Assembly (NCBI RefSeq): GCF_003050705.1
Contig: NZ_QAOG01000003.1
Span: 372,001 to 436,000 of the forward strand
Direction of reading: 5' to 3'
Length of the DNA: 64,000 nucleotides
Source of the DNA: Sphingomonas aurantiaca
Lineage (GTDB): Bacteria > Pseudomonadota > Alphaproteobacteria > Sphingomonadales > Sphingomonadaceae
In this document: in pieces, positions 1 to 8,606 of the stretch
How positions within the stretch are numbered: the first letter of the stretch is position 1
How the letters are laid out: each line of letters starts with the position of its first letter
Program-made: the position numbers and the translations under genes
The notes under the pieces: generated by a model
What the model saw: the letters and a program-made list of their open reading frames with translations, nothing else
What the model was told of the DNA's origin: nothing
The model's database searches: none

Positions 1-1278
1 TACCGGCAGAAGAGCGAGAACTACGCGTTCTTCACGCACAACATCCTTCACCTGACCGACAAATTGTCGCTGACGGGCGGTCTTCGCTACACGCACGAAA
101 CGAAGAAATTCAACGCCAAGTTCAACAACAACAACAGCGTCTGCCCGATCCAGCAGGCAGCGCTCGCGCCCCTGACCCGGACTCAGAGCGGCGCGACGGC
201 GTTCGCACAGGGCATCGTCACGCTGACCTGCACGGGCAATTCGAGCACCGCGCTGAACGGGTTGAACCTCAACGACAGCTTTGGTGACGGCGAATTCACC
301 GGCACGGCGGTCCTCTCGTGGAAGCCGTTCACCAAGCTGCTGACCTATGCCTCCTATGCCAAGGGCTACAAGGCGGGCGGCTACAATCTCGACCGGTCCG
401 ATCTGGGCGGCGTCAACGGCGTGCTCTCGGCGCGCAGCAACGCCGATGCGGCTGGCCTGCGCTTCAACGCCGAGAAGGTGAACAATTACGAGATCGGGGC
501 GAAGTTCAACACGCGCCAGTTTACCTTGAACGTCGCTGCGTTCCGCCAGGAATTCACCGACTTCCAGCTCAACACGTTCAACGGCTCGATCTTCGTCGTG
601 CAGAACGTCCAGGGCTGCAAGGACAACCTCAACGGTCTCGACAGCGATAACGGCTTCAACCCCGTCACCGGTGCGCAGACCGGCACCTGCGCCCCGAACC
701 GGGCGAAGAAGGCAGGCGTGATCTCGCAGGGTGTCGAGCTCGAAGCGACCATGTCGCCGATCAAGCAGGTCACCTTCACCGCAGGCTACACCTATGCCGA
801 CACGTTTGCCCGCAAGAACCTGGTCGGCAGCTCGACCACCGGCGAGGCGCTCGACCGCGCTCTCTTCCTGCTCCCGGGAAGCCAGTTGTCGAACGCCCCG
901 AAGAACGTCGTGACCACGTCGTTCGCGTGGACGCCGGACATCGGCAAGAACGGCCTGTCGGGCTTGTTCTACGTCGATAGCCGCCTGTCGTCGGACTATA
1001 ACACCGGGTCGGATCTGGCGCCGGAGAAGAAGCAGGATGGCTTTGCGGTGGTCAACGCCCGCGTCGGTCTGCGCGGCAAGGACCAGATCTGGGCACTCGA
1101 GTTCTGGGCACAGAATGTGTTCAACAAGAACTACATCCAGGTCGCGTTCAACACGCCGTTCCAGGGTGCTGGGTCGTCGGCCAACGTCGCAGCCTATGGC
1201 GGCACCGGCAACGCGCTCTACTCGGCCTTCCTCGCCGAGCCGCGCACCTACGGCCTGACGCTGCGCTCGCGCTTCTGA
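1..1278 (+). CDS. TonB-dependent receptor, C-terminal part (5' end outside window)
   Basis: The reading frame is open from base 1, so the gene begins upstream of the window. About 425 residues of the C-terminal part are visible. The protein would be a 22-stranded outer-membrane beta-barrel that imports siderophores, sugars or cobalamin using TonB energy. Typical sphingomonad barrel segments are seen: a YASYAKGYKAGGYN strand near base 345, an ekvnNYEIGAKF strand near 472, and a final strand ending in Arg-Phe, the usual C-terminal aromatic outer-membrane signature. Plug, TonB box and signal peptide are outside the window, so the substrate cannot be inferred. A hairpin terminator follows directly. 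Confidence 0.9.
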   Translation, partial: YRQKSENYAFFTHNILHLTDKLSLTGGLRYTHETKKFNAKFNNNNSVCPIQQAALAPLTRTQSGATAFAQGIVTLTCTGNSSTALNGLNLNDSFGDGEFTGTAVLSWKPFTKLLTYASYAKGYKAGGYNLDRSDLGGVNGVLSARSNADAAGLRFNAEKVNNYEIGAKFNTRQFTLNVAAFRQEFTDFQLNTFNGSIFVVQNVQGCKDNLNGLDSDNGFNPVTGAQTGTCAPNRAKKAGVISQGVELEATMSPIKQVTFTAGYTYADTFARKNLVGSSTTGEALDRALFLLPGSQLSNAPKNVVTTSFAWTPDIGKNGLSGLFYVDSRLSSDYNTGSDLAPEKKQDGFAVVNARVGLRGKDQIWALEFWAQNVFNKNYIQVAFNTPFQGAGSSANVAAYGGTGNALYSAFLAEPRTYGLTLRSRF

Positions 1279-1295
1279 TCGGGTAGCCTAACGGG

Positions 1296-1332
1296 AAAAG
1301 CCGGCTCGCAGGTCTCTGCGGGCCGGCTTTTT
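1296..1332 (+). terminator. Rho-independent terminator after the TonB receptor
   Basis: An AAAAGCCGGC arm and a GCCGGCTTTTT arm form a strong hairpin followed by a T-run, starting 18 bases after the receptor stop codon. It also lies just beyond the end of the convergent glnD gene (stop at 1393), with A residues on the other side, so it may work in both directions. Confidence 0.85.
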
Positions 1333-1392
1333 CGTGTCCTACGCCGCGTCATTCCCGACGGCGCGGGGACGCCGGAGGATGCGCAGTGATCG

Positions 1393-4140
1393 CTACGCCG
1401 CGAGGTCGATATCCTCGCCCGCTGCCGCCGCGAGCAATCGCCGTTCCAGCGTCTTCAATCGCGCAGGCTGGGTGATCCGGTCGCCCGTCAGGTCGGTGAT
1501 GTAGAACGTATCGACCGCGCGCTCGCCATAGGTGGCGACATGCGCGGAGTGGATCGTCACCTTCGACTGGAACAGCGCGTTGGCGAGCTGGTTGAGCAGC
1601 GCGGGCCGGTCGCGCGCGTTGACCTCGACCACGGTGAAGCGGTTCGACGCCTTGTTGTCGACGAGCGCGTTGGGAACGATGTCGAACGCTTCTGCGCGCG
1701 TGCGGGGCAGGGGTTTGGCGACCAGCCGGTCGGCCAGCTTGCCGCGGTTGGCCAGCGCATCCTCGATCGCGGTCTTCAGCCGCGACAGCTGGCCCGATTC
1801 ATCGAACGGCCGCCCGAACGGATCCTGGACGAGGAAGTTGTCGACCGCCATCCCGTCGCGCGTCGTGTGGATGCGCGCATCGATGATGTTGCCCCCCGCG
1901 ACGTGGATCGCTCCGGCGATACGGTAGAACAGCCCGGGATGATCCGCCGCGTAGATCGTCACCAGCGTCGCGCCGCGCCCCGGATAGACATGCGCGTCGA
2001 TCGCGAGCTGCGCATCGAACGTCGTCGCGAGAAAGCGCGCATTGTGCGCGAGCACGTCCTCGGGCTCGGCGATCCAATAGGCTTCGGGCAAGCGGTGGAC
2101 GAGCGTCGCAAACGACTCCGCGTCCCAGCCGAGCGCGTCGCGCAGATGGTCCTGCTTGGCGGCGATCCGTTCGGCGCGCCCCTTCTGCTTGTGGCCCAGC
2201 CGGAGGACCTCTTCCGCGGCTTCGTACAGATCGCCGAGCAGCTGGCGTTTCCAGCCGTTCCACACGCCCGGACCAACCGCGCGGATATCGACGATCGTCA
2301 GCGTGAGCAGCAGCCGCAGCCGCTCCGGGCTCTGCACCACGTCGCAGAAATCGAGGATCGTCTTGAAGTCGCTGAGGTCGCGCTTGAACGCGGTCGCGGA
2401 CATCAGCAGGTGCCAGCGGACCAGCCAGGCGACCGTTTCGGTTTCCGCTGGCGTCAGCCCGAAGCGCGGGCACAGCCGCTGTGCGACCTCGGCGCCCAGG
2501 ATCGAATGATCGCCGCCACGGCCCTTGGCGATGTCGTGCAGCAGCACCGCGACGTACAGCGCGCGCCGCGACACGATCTGTTCGAAGATCGCGCTGGCGA
2601 GCGGATGATCTTCCTTCAGCACGCCGTTCTCGATCCGCGCGAGCAGGCCGATCGCGCGGATGGTGTGCTCGTCGACGGTGTAGTGATGGTACATGTCGAA
2701 CTGCATCTGCGCGACGACGCGCGCGAAATCGGGCACGAACCGGCCGAACACTCCCGCCTCGTTCATCCAGCGCAGCACGAGTTCGGGATCGCGCGGGGAC
2801 GTCAGCACGTCGAGGAACAGCGCGTTGGCGGTCGGACTGTTGCGGACGTCGTCGACCAGCTTTGCGTCGCGCGCGGCGGCGCGCATCGCGAGCGGGTGGA
2901 TCTCGACGCCGTGCTTGTCGGCGAGCTGGAAGATCTCGATCAGGCGTTCGGGATCGGCCTGGAAAAAGTCGTCACTCGGCAGTGCGAGCCGGCCGCGATC
3001 GAGCACGAAGCCGTTGAGCTTGCGCGGGGAGCGGCGGATAGTCGGCAGGCCGAAGCGCCGTCCGCGCGCGGCGAACTTCTCGTCGAGATGGGCGAGGAAG
3101 ACGCCGCTGAGCGTGCCGACGGTCTTGGCCTGCAGGAAATAGAACTGCATGAACCGCTCGACCTTCGACTTGCCCGGGCGATCGGAGAACCGCATCCGGT
3201 CGGCGATCTCGCGTTGCAGGTCGAAGGTGAGGCGATCCTCGGCGCGGCCGGTGATGCTGTGCAGATGACAGCGCACCGCCTGGAAGAAGTTGTCGGCGCG
3301 GTGGAACAGGCGATATTCGGCCTTGGTGAACAGCCCGACCTCGACCAGTTCGGCGGCGCGCTGGACGTCGTAGATATATTTGCCGATCCAGAACAGCGCG
3401 TGGAGATCGCGCAGCCCGCCCTTGCCCTCCTTGACGTTGGGTTCGACGACGTAGCGCGTGTCGCCCATCTTGCGGTGGCGCGCATCGCGTTCGGCGAGCT
3501 TGTCGGCGATGAAGGTGCGTGCGGTGTCGGCCTGGACCTCGGTCTTGAAACGGTGCGAGGCCTGTTCGTACAGCTCGGTGTCGCCGCAGACGAAGCGCGC
3601 CTCGAGCAATGCGGTGCGCACGGTGACGTCGGCCTTGGCCTGGCGCACCATCTCGTCGAGCGAGCGGCTGGACTGGCCGAGCTTCAGCCCGAGATCCCAC
3701 AGCGCGTACAGCATCGATTCGATCACGCGCTCGGCCCAGGGCGTCTGCTTGCCGGGCGTCAGGAAGCCGATATCGACGTCCGAATGCGGCGCCATCTCGG
3801 CCCGGCCATAGCCGCCGACCGCGATCAGCGTGAGCCGCTCGCCGGCGGTGGGGTTGGGGAGCGGGTAGAGTCGATGCGTGGTGAAATCGAACAGGATGCG
3901 CAGCAGCTGGTCGATCAGATAGGCCTGCGCGCTCGACGCTTCGAGCCCGCGCGACGGATGTTCGACGAGGCGGCGCTCGACCTCGATCCGGCCTTTCTCG
4001 AGCGCCGCCTTCAGCAACATGGTCGCGTCGCGGCGCAGCGCGGTGGGATCGACGCCCTCCAGCGCTGCGATGGTTTCGGCGACGGCGCGGCGATCGATGA
4101 TCGTGCGACGGTTGGGGAGGTGATCGAAGCGGCCGGACAT
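1393..4140 (-). CDS. glnD: [Protein-PII] uridylyltransferase/uridylyl-removing enzyme
   Basis: GlnD senses glutamine and adds or removes UMP on PII proteins, controlling glutamine synthetase and nitrogen regulation in the cytosol. The chosen start at 4140 (MSGRFDHL) gives 915 residues, the usual alphaproteobacterial size; the frame stays open upstream to 4551 but that stretch overlaps hom and looks non-coding. The nucleotidyltransferase signature GGYGRAEMAPHSDVD lies at about residues 109-123, with its metal-binding Asp pair. An HD domain follows mid-protein (LLHDIAKGRGGDHS), then two ACT domains that would bind glutamine (about residues 720-800 and 840-915). It diverges from hom with 91 bases between starts. 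No PII gene is in the window. Confidence 0.96.
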   Translation of the reverse strand: MSGRFDHLPNRRTIIDRRAVAETIAALEGVDPTALRRDATMLLKAALEKGRIEVERRLVEHPSRGLEASSAQAYLIDQLLRILFDFTTHRLYPLPNPTAGERLTLIAVGGYGRAEMAPHSDVDIGFLTPGKQTPWAERVIESMLYALWDLGLKLGQSSRSLDEMVRQAKADVTVRTALLEARFVCGDTELYEQASHRFKTEVQADTARTFIADKLAERDARHRKMGDTRYVVEPNVKEGKGGLRDLHALFWIGKYIYDVQRAAELVEVGLFTKAEYRLFHRADNFFQAVRCHLHSITGRAEDRLTFDLQREIADRMRFSDRPGKSKVERFMQFYFLQAKTVGTLSGVFLAHLDEKFAARGRRFGLPTIRRSPRKLNGFVLDRGRLALPSDDFFQADPERLIEIFQLADKHGVEIHPLAMRAAARDAKLVDDVRNSPTANALFLDVLTSPRDPELVLRWMNEAGVFGRFVPDFARVVAQMQFDMYHHYTVDEHTIRAIGLLARIENGVLKEDHPLASAIFEQIVSRRALYVAVLLHDIAKGRGGDHSILGAEVAQRLCPRFGLTPAETETVAWLVRWHLLMSATAFKRDLSDFKTILDFCDVVQSPERLRLLLTLTIVDIRAVGPGVWNGWKRQLLGDLYEAAEEVLRLGHKQKGRAERIAAKQDHLRDALGWDAESFATLVHRLPEAYWIAEPEDVLAHNARFLATTFDAQLAIDAHVYPGRGATLVTIYAADHPGLFYRIAGAIHVAGGNIIDARIHTTRDGMAVDNFLVQDPFGRPFDESGQLSRLKTAIEDALANRGKLADRLVAKPLPRTRAEAFDIVPNALVDNKASNRFTVVEVNARDRPALLNQLANALFQSKVTIHSAHVATYGERAVDTFYITDLTGDRITQPARLKTLERRLLAAAAGEDIDLAA

Positions 4141-4231
4141 TGCGCCCAGATAGGGTGCGCAGTGCCATGCGTCATCAGGATTGCGCAAACTGCCCGCGAA
4201 ACGTAACCGGACGCGCGAGTGGAGGACGAAA

Positions 4232-5521
4232 ATGAGCGAACCATTGCGTGTGGCCCTTGCCGGGCTCGGGACCGTCGGCGGCGGTGTCATCCGATTGCTG
4301 GATGCGAACCGCGAATTGATTGCGCGACGGGCCGGGCGCGAGATCGAGATCGTCGCGGTCTCCGCGCGCGACCGCGGCAAGGATCGCGGCGTCGATCTGT
4401 CGCGGTTCGCTTGGGTCGACGACACGACCGCGCTGGCGAAGCAGCCGGGCGCCGAAGTGGTGGTCGAGCTGATCGGCGGGTCGGACGGCCCGGCGCTGAC
4501 GCTGGCGCGCAGCACGCTGGCTGCGGGACGCCATTTCGTCACCGCGAACAAGGCGATGATCGCGCATCACGGGCTCGAGCTGGCGCAGGCGGCCGAAGCC
4601 GCGGGGGTCGCGTTGAAGTTCGAGGCGGCGGTCGCGGGCGGCATCCCGGTCATCAAGGGCCTGCGCGAAGGCGCCGCGGCGAACGAGATCGCGCGCGTCT
4701 ACGGCATCCTCAACGGCACCTGCAATTTCATCCTATCGAAGATGGAATCGGAAGGCCGCGATTTCGCCGAGGTGCTCGCCGAAGCGCAGGCGCTTGGGTT
4801 TGCCGAATCCGATCCGAGCTTCGACATCGATGGCGTCGATGCAGCGCACAAGCTGTCGATCCTGGCGGCGGTCGCGTTCGGGACGCAGCCGGCGTTCGAC
4901 GACGTCGCGATCAGCGGCATCCGGCACCTGCTGGGCGCCGACATCGCCGAGGCGGCGGCGCTCGGCTACCGCGTGCGGCTGCTGGGGCTGGCGGAAGCGG
5001 GGACGGACGGCTTGTTCCAGCGCGTCCATCCGCATCTCGTGCCGATCGATCATCCGCTCGCGAACGTCACCGGATCGCTCAATGCCGTGGTGGCCGAGGG
5101 CAACTTCGTCGGCCGGCTGCTGTTCCAGGGCGCTGGCGCAGGCGATGGCCCGACGGCGAGCGCGGTGGTCGCCGACCTGATCGACATCGCGCGCGGCGAG
5201 TTCGGGCCTCCGTTCGCGATGCCGGTCGCCTCGCTGTCGGCCGCGCCCAAGGCGGACAGCGGCGAGCGGCGGGGACGCGCCTATCTTCGCTTCACCGTGG
5301 CGGACCGCGTCGGCGTGCTCGCGGAGATCGCGGCGGCGATGCGCGATGCAGGCGTGTCGATCGAGAGCCTGATCCAGCGCGGGGCGATTTCGGATGGCAG
5401 CGTGCTGGTGGCGATCGTCACGCACGAAAGCCCCGAACGTTCGATCGCGCAGGCGCTGGAGAAGTTGCGCGGGTCGCAGAGCCTCGTCGGGCAGCCGATG
5501 TGGATGCATATCCTGGATTGA
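4232..5521 (+). CDS. hom: Homoserine dehydrogenase
   Basis: The enzyme reduces aspartate semialdehyde to homoserine with NAD(P)H, the branch leading to threonine and methionine. The ATG at 4232 is preceded by GGAGG at about 4220-4224 and gives 429 residues; the open frame from 4181 is an unlikely extension. The Rossmann motif GLGTVGGG sits at residues 11-18, catalytic-domain sequences such as GILNGTCNFIL follow, and a C-terminal ACT domain (from about residue 350, AYLRFTVADRVGVLAEIA) suggests feedback control by threonine. It is followed by REP-like repeats, so it is probably monocistronic. Confidence 0.96.
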   Translation: MSEPLRVALAGLGTVGGGVIRLLDANRELIARRAGREIEIVAVSARDRGKDRGVDLSRFAWVDDTTALAKQPGAEVVVELIGGSDGPALTLARSTLAAGRHFVTANKAMIAHHGLELAQAAEAAGVALKFEAAVAGGIPVIKGLREGAAANEIARVYGILNGTCNFILSKMESEGRDFAEVLAEAQALGFAESDPSFDIDGVDAAHKLSILAAVAFGTQPAFDDVAISGIRHLLGADIAEAAALGYRVRLLGLAEAGTDGLFQRVHPHLVPIDHPLANVTGSLNAVVAEGNFVGRLLFQGAGAGDGPTASAVVADLIDIARGEFGPPFAMPVASLSAAPKADSGERRGRAYLRFTVADRVGVLAEIAAAMRDAGVSIESLIQRGAISDGSVLVAIVTHESPERSIAQALEKLRGSQSLVGQPMWMHILD

Positions 5522-5548
5522 ACGGGGCAGGCGGCTACCTTCATGGCC

Positions 5549-5652
5549 TCCACCCCGGCGAAGGCCGGGGCCCAATTGGGGGACGGTACTAACGAAGGGC
5601 ACGCGTCGTTACCGCGTCCACACCAATTAGGCCCCGGCCTTCGCCGGGGTGG
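5549..5652. repeat. REP-like inverted-repeat element, family A, copy 1
   Basis: Two arms, CCACCCCGGCGAAGGCCGGGG and its inverse, enclose a ~55-base core. The core contains GTCGTTAC and resembles the reverse complement of the copy-3 and copy-4 cores, so this copy appears to lie in the opposite orientation. It sits between the convergent ends of hom and the secreted-protein gene at 5745. Related copies are at 14053, 23284, 27862, 29396 and 57631. Confidence 0.85.
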
Positions 5653-5677
5653 AGGACAGTAACGCAACCTCCCGCTT

Positions 5678-5733
5678 GTTCTCCCGCGAAGGCGGGAGCC
5701 CAGTCTGGGTCCCCGCCTTCGCGGGGAAACATG
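5678..5733. repeat. Short palindromic repeat, family B, copy 1
   Basis: CTCCCGCGAAGGCGGGAG is followed by CCCCGCCTTCGCGGGG, two adjacent hairpin arms separated by a few bases (cccagtctgggt). The same unit with very few changes is at 29531-29588, again just after a family A element, so A plus B behaves as a composite. Confidence 0.8.
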
Positions 5734-5744
5734 GAAGGACGAAC

Positions 5745-6209
5745 TTACCTAACCGGCTCGTCCAGCACGATCGGAACTCGGTTCGCCTTGTCCGGCTTCT
5801 TCCGGAATGTCCGCCCGACGTCGCGGAGCAGCGCCATCGGATCCTTCCCTTCGCCATTCTCGCAACAGCTGTGCGGATCGATCAGCGCGCCGATGCCCCG
5901 GATCAGCACCACCGGGACGGTCAGCAGGTCGACCCCGGTGCAGCCACCCGGCGGGCAGACGGGGCCGGCATTGTCGAGCGCCGCGCGCGGATCGCCGGTG
6001 GGCTGGCGCGGGCGATCCTGTGGCAGGCGTTCGTCGGGGAGCGGGAGGCGTGGCGCGGGGGTACCGTTGGTCCCGCAGACGACGACCTCGGACGGGCTCG
6101 AACCGGGGCAGGCGGGCGGGGTGAGGATCGACCAGCTTTGCGGCGGCGGGGCGACTATCGGGGTGGCGGATGCGGTCGCGGATTGCAGCATCAGTGTCAT
6201 TAGGATCAT
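5745..6209 (-). CDS. Small secreted protein of unknown function (third of a tandem trio)
   Basis: This is a 154-residue protein with an N-terminal hydrophobic stretch (MILMTLMLQSATASA) that looks like a short signal peptide, so it is probably periplasmic. It carries the motif SEVVVCGT at about residues 39-46, then PRLPLPDER, a Cys-rich middle (CPPGGCTG; CCENGEG) and a C-terminal KKPDKANRVPIVLD. The protein from the next gene (6225-6656) has the same motifs in the same order, so they are tandem paralogues. A GGTGAGG ribosome binding site lies 9 bases before the ATG. The downstream side is a REP-like repeat. The function is unknown; the VVCG motif is one I associate with uncharacterised sphingomonad exported proteins. 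Confidence 0.75.
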   Translation of the reverse strand: MILMTLMLQSATASATPIVAPPPQSWSILTPPACPGSSPSEVVVCGTNGTPAPRLPLPDERLPQDRPRQPTGDPRAALDNAGPVCPPGGCTGVDLLTVPVVLIRGIGALIDPHSCCENGEGKDPMALLRDVGRTFRKKPDKANRVPIVLDEPVR

Positions 6210-6224
6210 CGCAAGCGCCTCACC

Positions 6225-6656
6225 CTAGTTGACGGTGCCGACCGGGCCATCGAGGTCGATCGGTACGCGGCCCCTTTTGTCCGGCTTTTTCGCGAGTGCG
6301 CTCTTGATCAGCCCGACCGCCGCCTTCGCGATCGGGGCGATCGGCGGTCCGAAGCCGACCTGGCATCCCCATTGGGTGGCCGCACAGGGCGTGTTCTCCA
6401 GTTGCAGCGCGCGGACCGCGCTCAGTTCGGGATTGGAGGCGACCGGGTGGTCGGGCGGCCCGCGATCGTCTCGCATCGGCAAGCGCGGGGTGGTGGTCGC
6501 CGACGTGCCGCAGACGACGACCTCGTTGCCGTCCTGCGTCTGCGTGGCGCACGGGTCGACCAGGATCGAGAAGCGCTCGGGGACGGGCGGCGGCACAGGG
6601 GCGGGGCTTGTTGCGGCCAGCTGGAGCAGCGCGAACAGGATGGGTGCGAGAATGAT
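6225..6656 (-). CDS. Small secreted protein of unknown function (second of the trio), apparent AUC or AUU start
   Basis: A paralogue of the 5745-6209 product: the shared series is SIL..PC, EVVVCGT, PRLP, GC.VG, KKPDK..RVPI.LD. The first standard start codon is a GTG at 6596, but it would remove an obvious signal sequence that is in frame just upstream (IILAPILFALLQLAATSPAP). No ATG, GTG or TTG precedes that segment. An AAGGA ribosome binding site lies 5 bases before an ATC at 6656 and 8 bases before an ATT at 6653, so a rare AUC or AUU start is the best reading, giving about 143 residues. It begins 8 bases after the stop of the upstream gene, which suggests translational coupling. Function unknown. 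Confidence 0.65.
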   Translation of the reverse strand: MILAPILFALLQLAATSPAPVPPPVPERFSILVDPCATQTQDGNEVVVCGTSATTTPRLPMRDDRGPPDHPVASNPELSAVRALQLENTPCAATQWGCQVGFGPPIAPIAKAAVGLIKSALAKKPDKRGRVPIDLDGPVGTVN

Positions 6657-6661
6657 CGGAA

Positions 6662-6666
6662 TCCTT
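6662..6666 (-). promoter_or_regulatory. Ribosome binding site deciding the unusual start at 6656
   Basis: AAGGA on the minus strand overlaps the TAA stop of the 6665-7000 gene. It lies 5 bases from an ATC codon and 8 bases from an ATT codon, and no standard start codon is in range. This supports a non-canonical start coupled to termination of the upstream gene. Confidence 0.5.
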
Positions 6667-7000
6667 AGGGCGCAGGCTTGCGGAACGAAGTGCTGCCTCC
6701 GCCCCCGACGGTCATGGTGACGCCTGCCATGCCGCCGCCGACCTGGAACGGGCTCAGATCGGCAAGCGGCGTGGTACGGTGAAGCAGGCGGGTGCGTTCG
6801 TCGCGGAGACTCTCATGCGCCGGATCGCCGGGATCATGGACGATGAAGGGAACGCGGAACCGGTCGGCAGTCCGTAACCCGCAGACCGTAATATCGGTAG
6901 CGTCAGCGCTCGGGGTACACGTCTGCTCGGCAGCCATCCGAGCCTTCGCGACGGCCATCAGCGGGTCCTCGATCATCATCGACAACAGCATCGCGAGCAT
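6665..7000 (-). CDS. Small secreted protein of unknown function (first of the trio)
   Basis: A 111-residue protein. The start is Met-rich (MLAMLLSMMIEDPLMAVAKA), a weak export signal. It shares the core of the family seen in the next two genes: a Cys-x-Pro followed by DITVCGLR and a RFRVPF segment, the counterpart of EVVVCGT...PRLP. The C-terminal half differs and ends in a Gly-rich stretch (MTVGGGG). It is more distant than the other two, which resemble each other closely. All three probably form one transcript in the order 7000 to 5745. Function unknown. Confidence 0.65.
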   Translation of the reverse strand: MLAMLLSMMIEDPLMAVAKARMAAEQTCTPSADATDITVCGLRTADRFRVPFIVHDPGDPAHESLRDERTRLLHRTTPLADLSPFQVGGGMAGVTMTVGGGGSTSFRKPAP

Positions 7001-7055
7001 GAGCGCCTCCCGGACAGGCGCGCAGACTGGGCGCGTTCGTCGGCGGGGGCAAGAG

Positions 7056-7487
7056 TCATTCCCCGATCGTGGCGACGCCCAGCCGTGGGATCTCGATCGC
7101 GGGGCAGCGGTCCATCACCACCTGCAGGCCGGCCGCCTCGGCACGCGCCGCCGCGTCCTCGTTGATCACCCCGAGCTGCATCCACACGGCTTTCGCGCCA
7201 GCCGCGATCGCCTGATCGACCGCGTCGCCGGCCGCAGCCGAATTGCGGAAGATGTCGACGATGTCGATCGGGTCACCGAGTTGCGAGAGGTCGCGGAACA
7301 CGAACTCGCCATGGACATGCTCGCCGGTGATCTGCGGATTGACCGGGATCACGCGGTACCCATGCGCCTGGAGCTTGGCCATCACGCCGTAAGACGAGCG
7401 ATCGGGGCGATCGGAGGCGCCGATCATCGCGATCGTCCGCGCACTCTCGAGCAGAGCCTTGATGTCGGCATCGGCGGTCAACGGCAT
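7056..7487 (-). CDS. CoA-binding domain protein (YccU-like)
   Basis: A 143-residue single-domain protein of the CoA-binding Rossmann family found at the N-terminus of succinyl-CoA synthetase alpha and as stand-alone YccU-type proteins. The sequence shows IAMIGASDRPDRSSYGV near residue 20, the nucleotide-binding loop, then RVIPVNP, DIVDIFRN and AVWMQLGV, all typical of the fold. The product probably binds CoA or another nucleotide; the physiological role of stand-alone members is unclear. It ends 56 bases before the secreted-protein trio on the same strand. Confidence 0.9.
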   Translation of the reverse strand: MPLTADADIKALLESARTIAMIGASDRPDRSSYGVMAKLQAHGYRVIPVNPQITGEHVHGEFVFRDLSQLGDPIDIVDIFRNSAAAGDAVDQAIAAGAKAVWMQLGVINEDAAARAEAAGLQVVMDRCPAIEIPRLGVATIGE

Positions 7488-7585
7488 CGATGCCTCCTAT
7501 CGGGGGAAACCTGGTCCGCTCGTACCGCAACTCTACGCGTCGGGTACGACCGGTAATGAGACAACGTCGATCAGCCCCGCGGGTT

Positions 7586-8536
7586 TCACAGTTTTCCGAG
7601 CCATGCGACGACCTGAGCCGCAATCGGCATGAAAATGCGATCATCAGGATCCGCCGCGGGCGGCGTACCCGCATCGGAGGCGGTGCGGATCCCGATTTTC
7701 AAAGGCACGCGGCCGAGGAACGGGATGCCCAGTTCGCGCGCCGCCGCCTCCGCGCCGCCATTGCCGAACGGGTCCGACGCCTCGCCGCAATGCGGACAGA
7801 CATAGCCCGCCATGTTCTCGACAAGCCCGATGATCGGAATCCCTGCCTTCTCGAACAGGTCGATCGCCCGGCGCGCGTCGATCAGCGCGAGGTCCTGCGG
7901 TGTGGAGACGATCACCGCGCCCGCGGGCCGGTATTTCTGGACCATCGTCAGCTGCACGTCGCCGGTGCCGGGTGGCAGATCGAGCACTAGCGTGTCGGTC
8001 GCGCCCCAATCCGCCTCGACCAGCTGGCCGAGCGCGCCTGCCGCCATTGGTCCGCGCCATGCGATCGCCTTGCCCGGCTCGACGAGCTGCCCCATCGACA
8101 GCAACGGTACGCCGTACGGCGTCGGGACCGGATCGAGCACCTTGTCCTTGGCGGTCGGCCGCGTGCCCTCGACGTTCATCAGGCGCGGCTGCGACGGCCC
8201 GTAGATATCGGCATCGACCAGGCCGACGCGGCGCCCGGCGCGCGACATCGCGATAGCGAGATTGGCGGCCAGCGTCGACTTGCCGACGCCACCCTTGCCG
8301 CTGGCGACCGCGATCAGCCTGCGCGTCGAGCGTTCGGCAGTGACGGCGATCCGCACCTCGGTGACGCCGGGCTGAGTGGCCGCCATGCGGACGGTCGCTT
8401 CCAGCGCATCGCGTTCCTGCGGGTCGAGCCCGGTCGCATCGATGATGATGCCCGCACGCGTCCCTTCGAGCCGGACGGTCGCCCGCTTGCCCGCCACTGC
8501 GGCAACTGCCGCCTTTACCGCTTCTAGATCGATCAT
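7586..8536 (-). CDS. Mrp/ApbC family iron-sulfur cluster carrier ATPase
   Basis: Cytosolic P-loop ATPase that binds and transfers [4Fe-4S] clusters. The start at 8536 (MIDLEAVK) gives 316 residues; longer readings run into the divergent hflK promoter. The deviant Walker A motif GKGGVGKST is at residues 80-88, DADIYGPSQPR follows, and the conserved CPHC motif that would bridge the cluster in a dimer is near residue 235. The N-terminal MIP18-like domain is short, as in other alphaproteobacterial members. It diverges from hflK with only 70 bases between starts. Confidence 0.93.
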   Translation of the reverse strand: MIDLEAVKAAVAAVAGKRATVRLEGTRAGIIIDATGLDPQERDALEATVRMAATQPGVTEVRIAVTAERSTRRLIAVASGKGGVGKSTLAANLAIAMSRAGRRVGLVDADIYGPSQPRLMNVEGTRPTAKDKVLDPVPTPYGVPLLSMGQLVEPGKAIAWRGPMAAGALGQLVEADWGATDTLVLDLPPGTGDVQLTMVQKYRPAGAVIVSTPQDLALIDARRAIDLFEKAGIPIIGLVENMAGYVCPHCGEASDPFGNGGAEAAARELGIPFLGRVPLKIGIRTASDAGTPPAADPDDRIFMPIAAQVVAWLGKL

Positions 8537-8606
8537 CGGGGCCAGATAGGGCCGCCGGGGCCGCTTGGCACTGTTTTTCCGCCGCCGCCTACCTATAAAG
8601 GTTAGC

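Noticed and set aside
1540..4206. An 888-codon open frame on the plus strand, antisense to glnD
   Set aside because: High-GC codon use keeps the antisense frame open. The encoded protein is Arg/Gln/Asp-rich, low in hydrophobic order and matches no family, while glnD has complete domains.
5549..5733. A CRISPR array
   Set aside because: The repeats are inverted, scattered, of several families, and lack regularly spaced unique spacers or cas genes.
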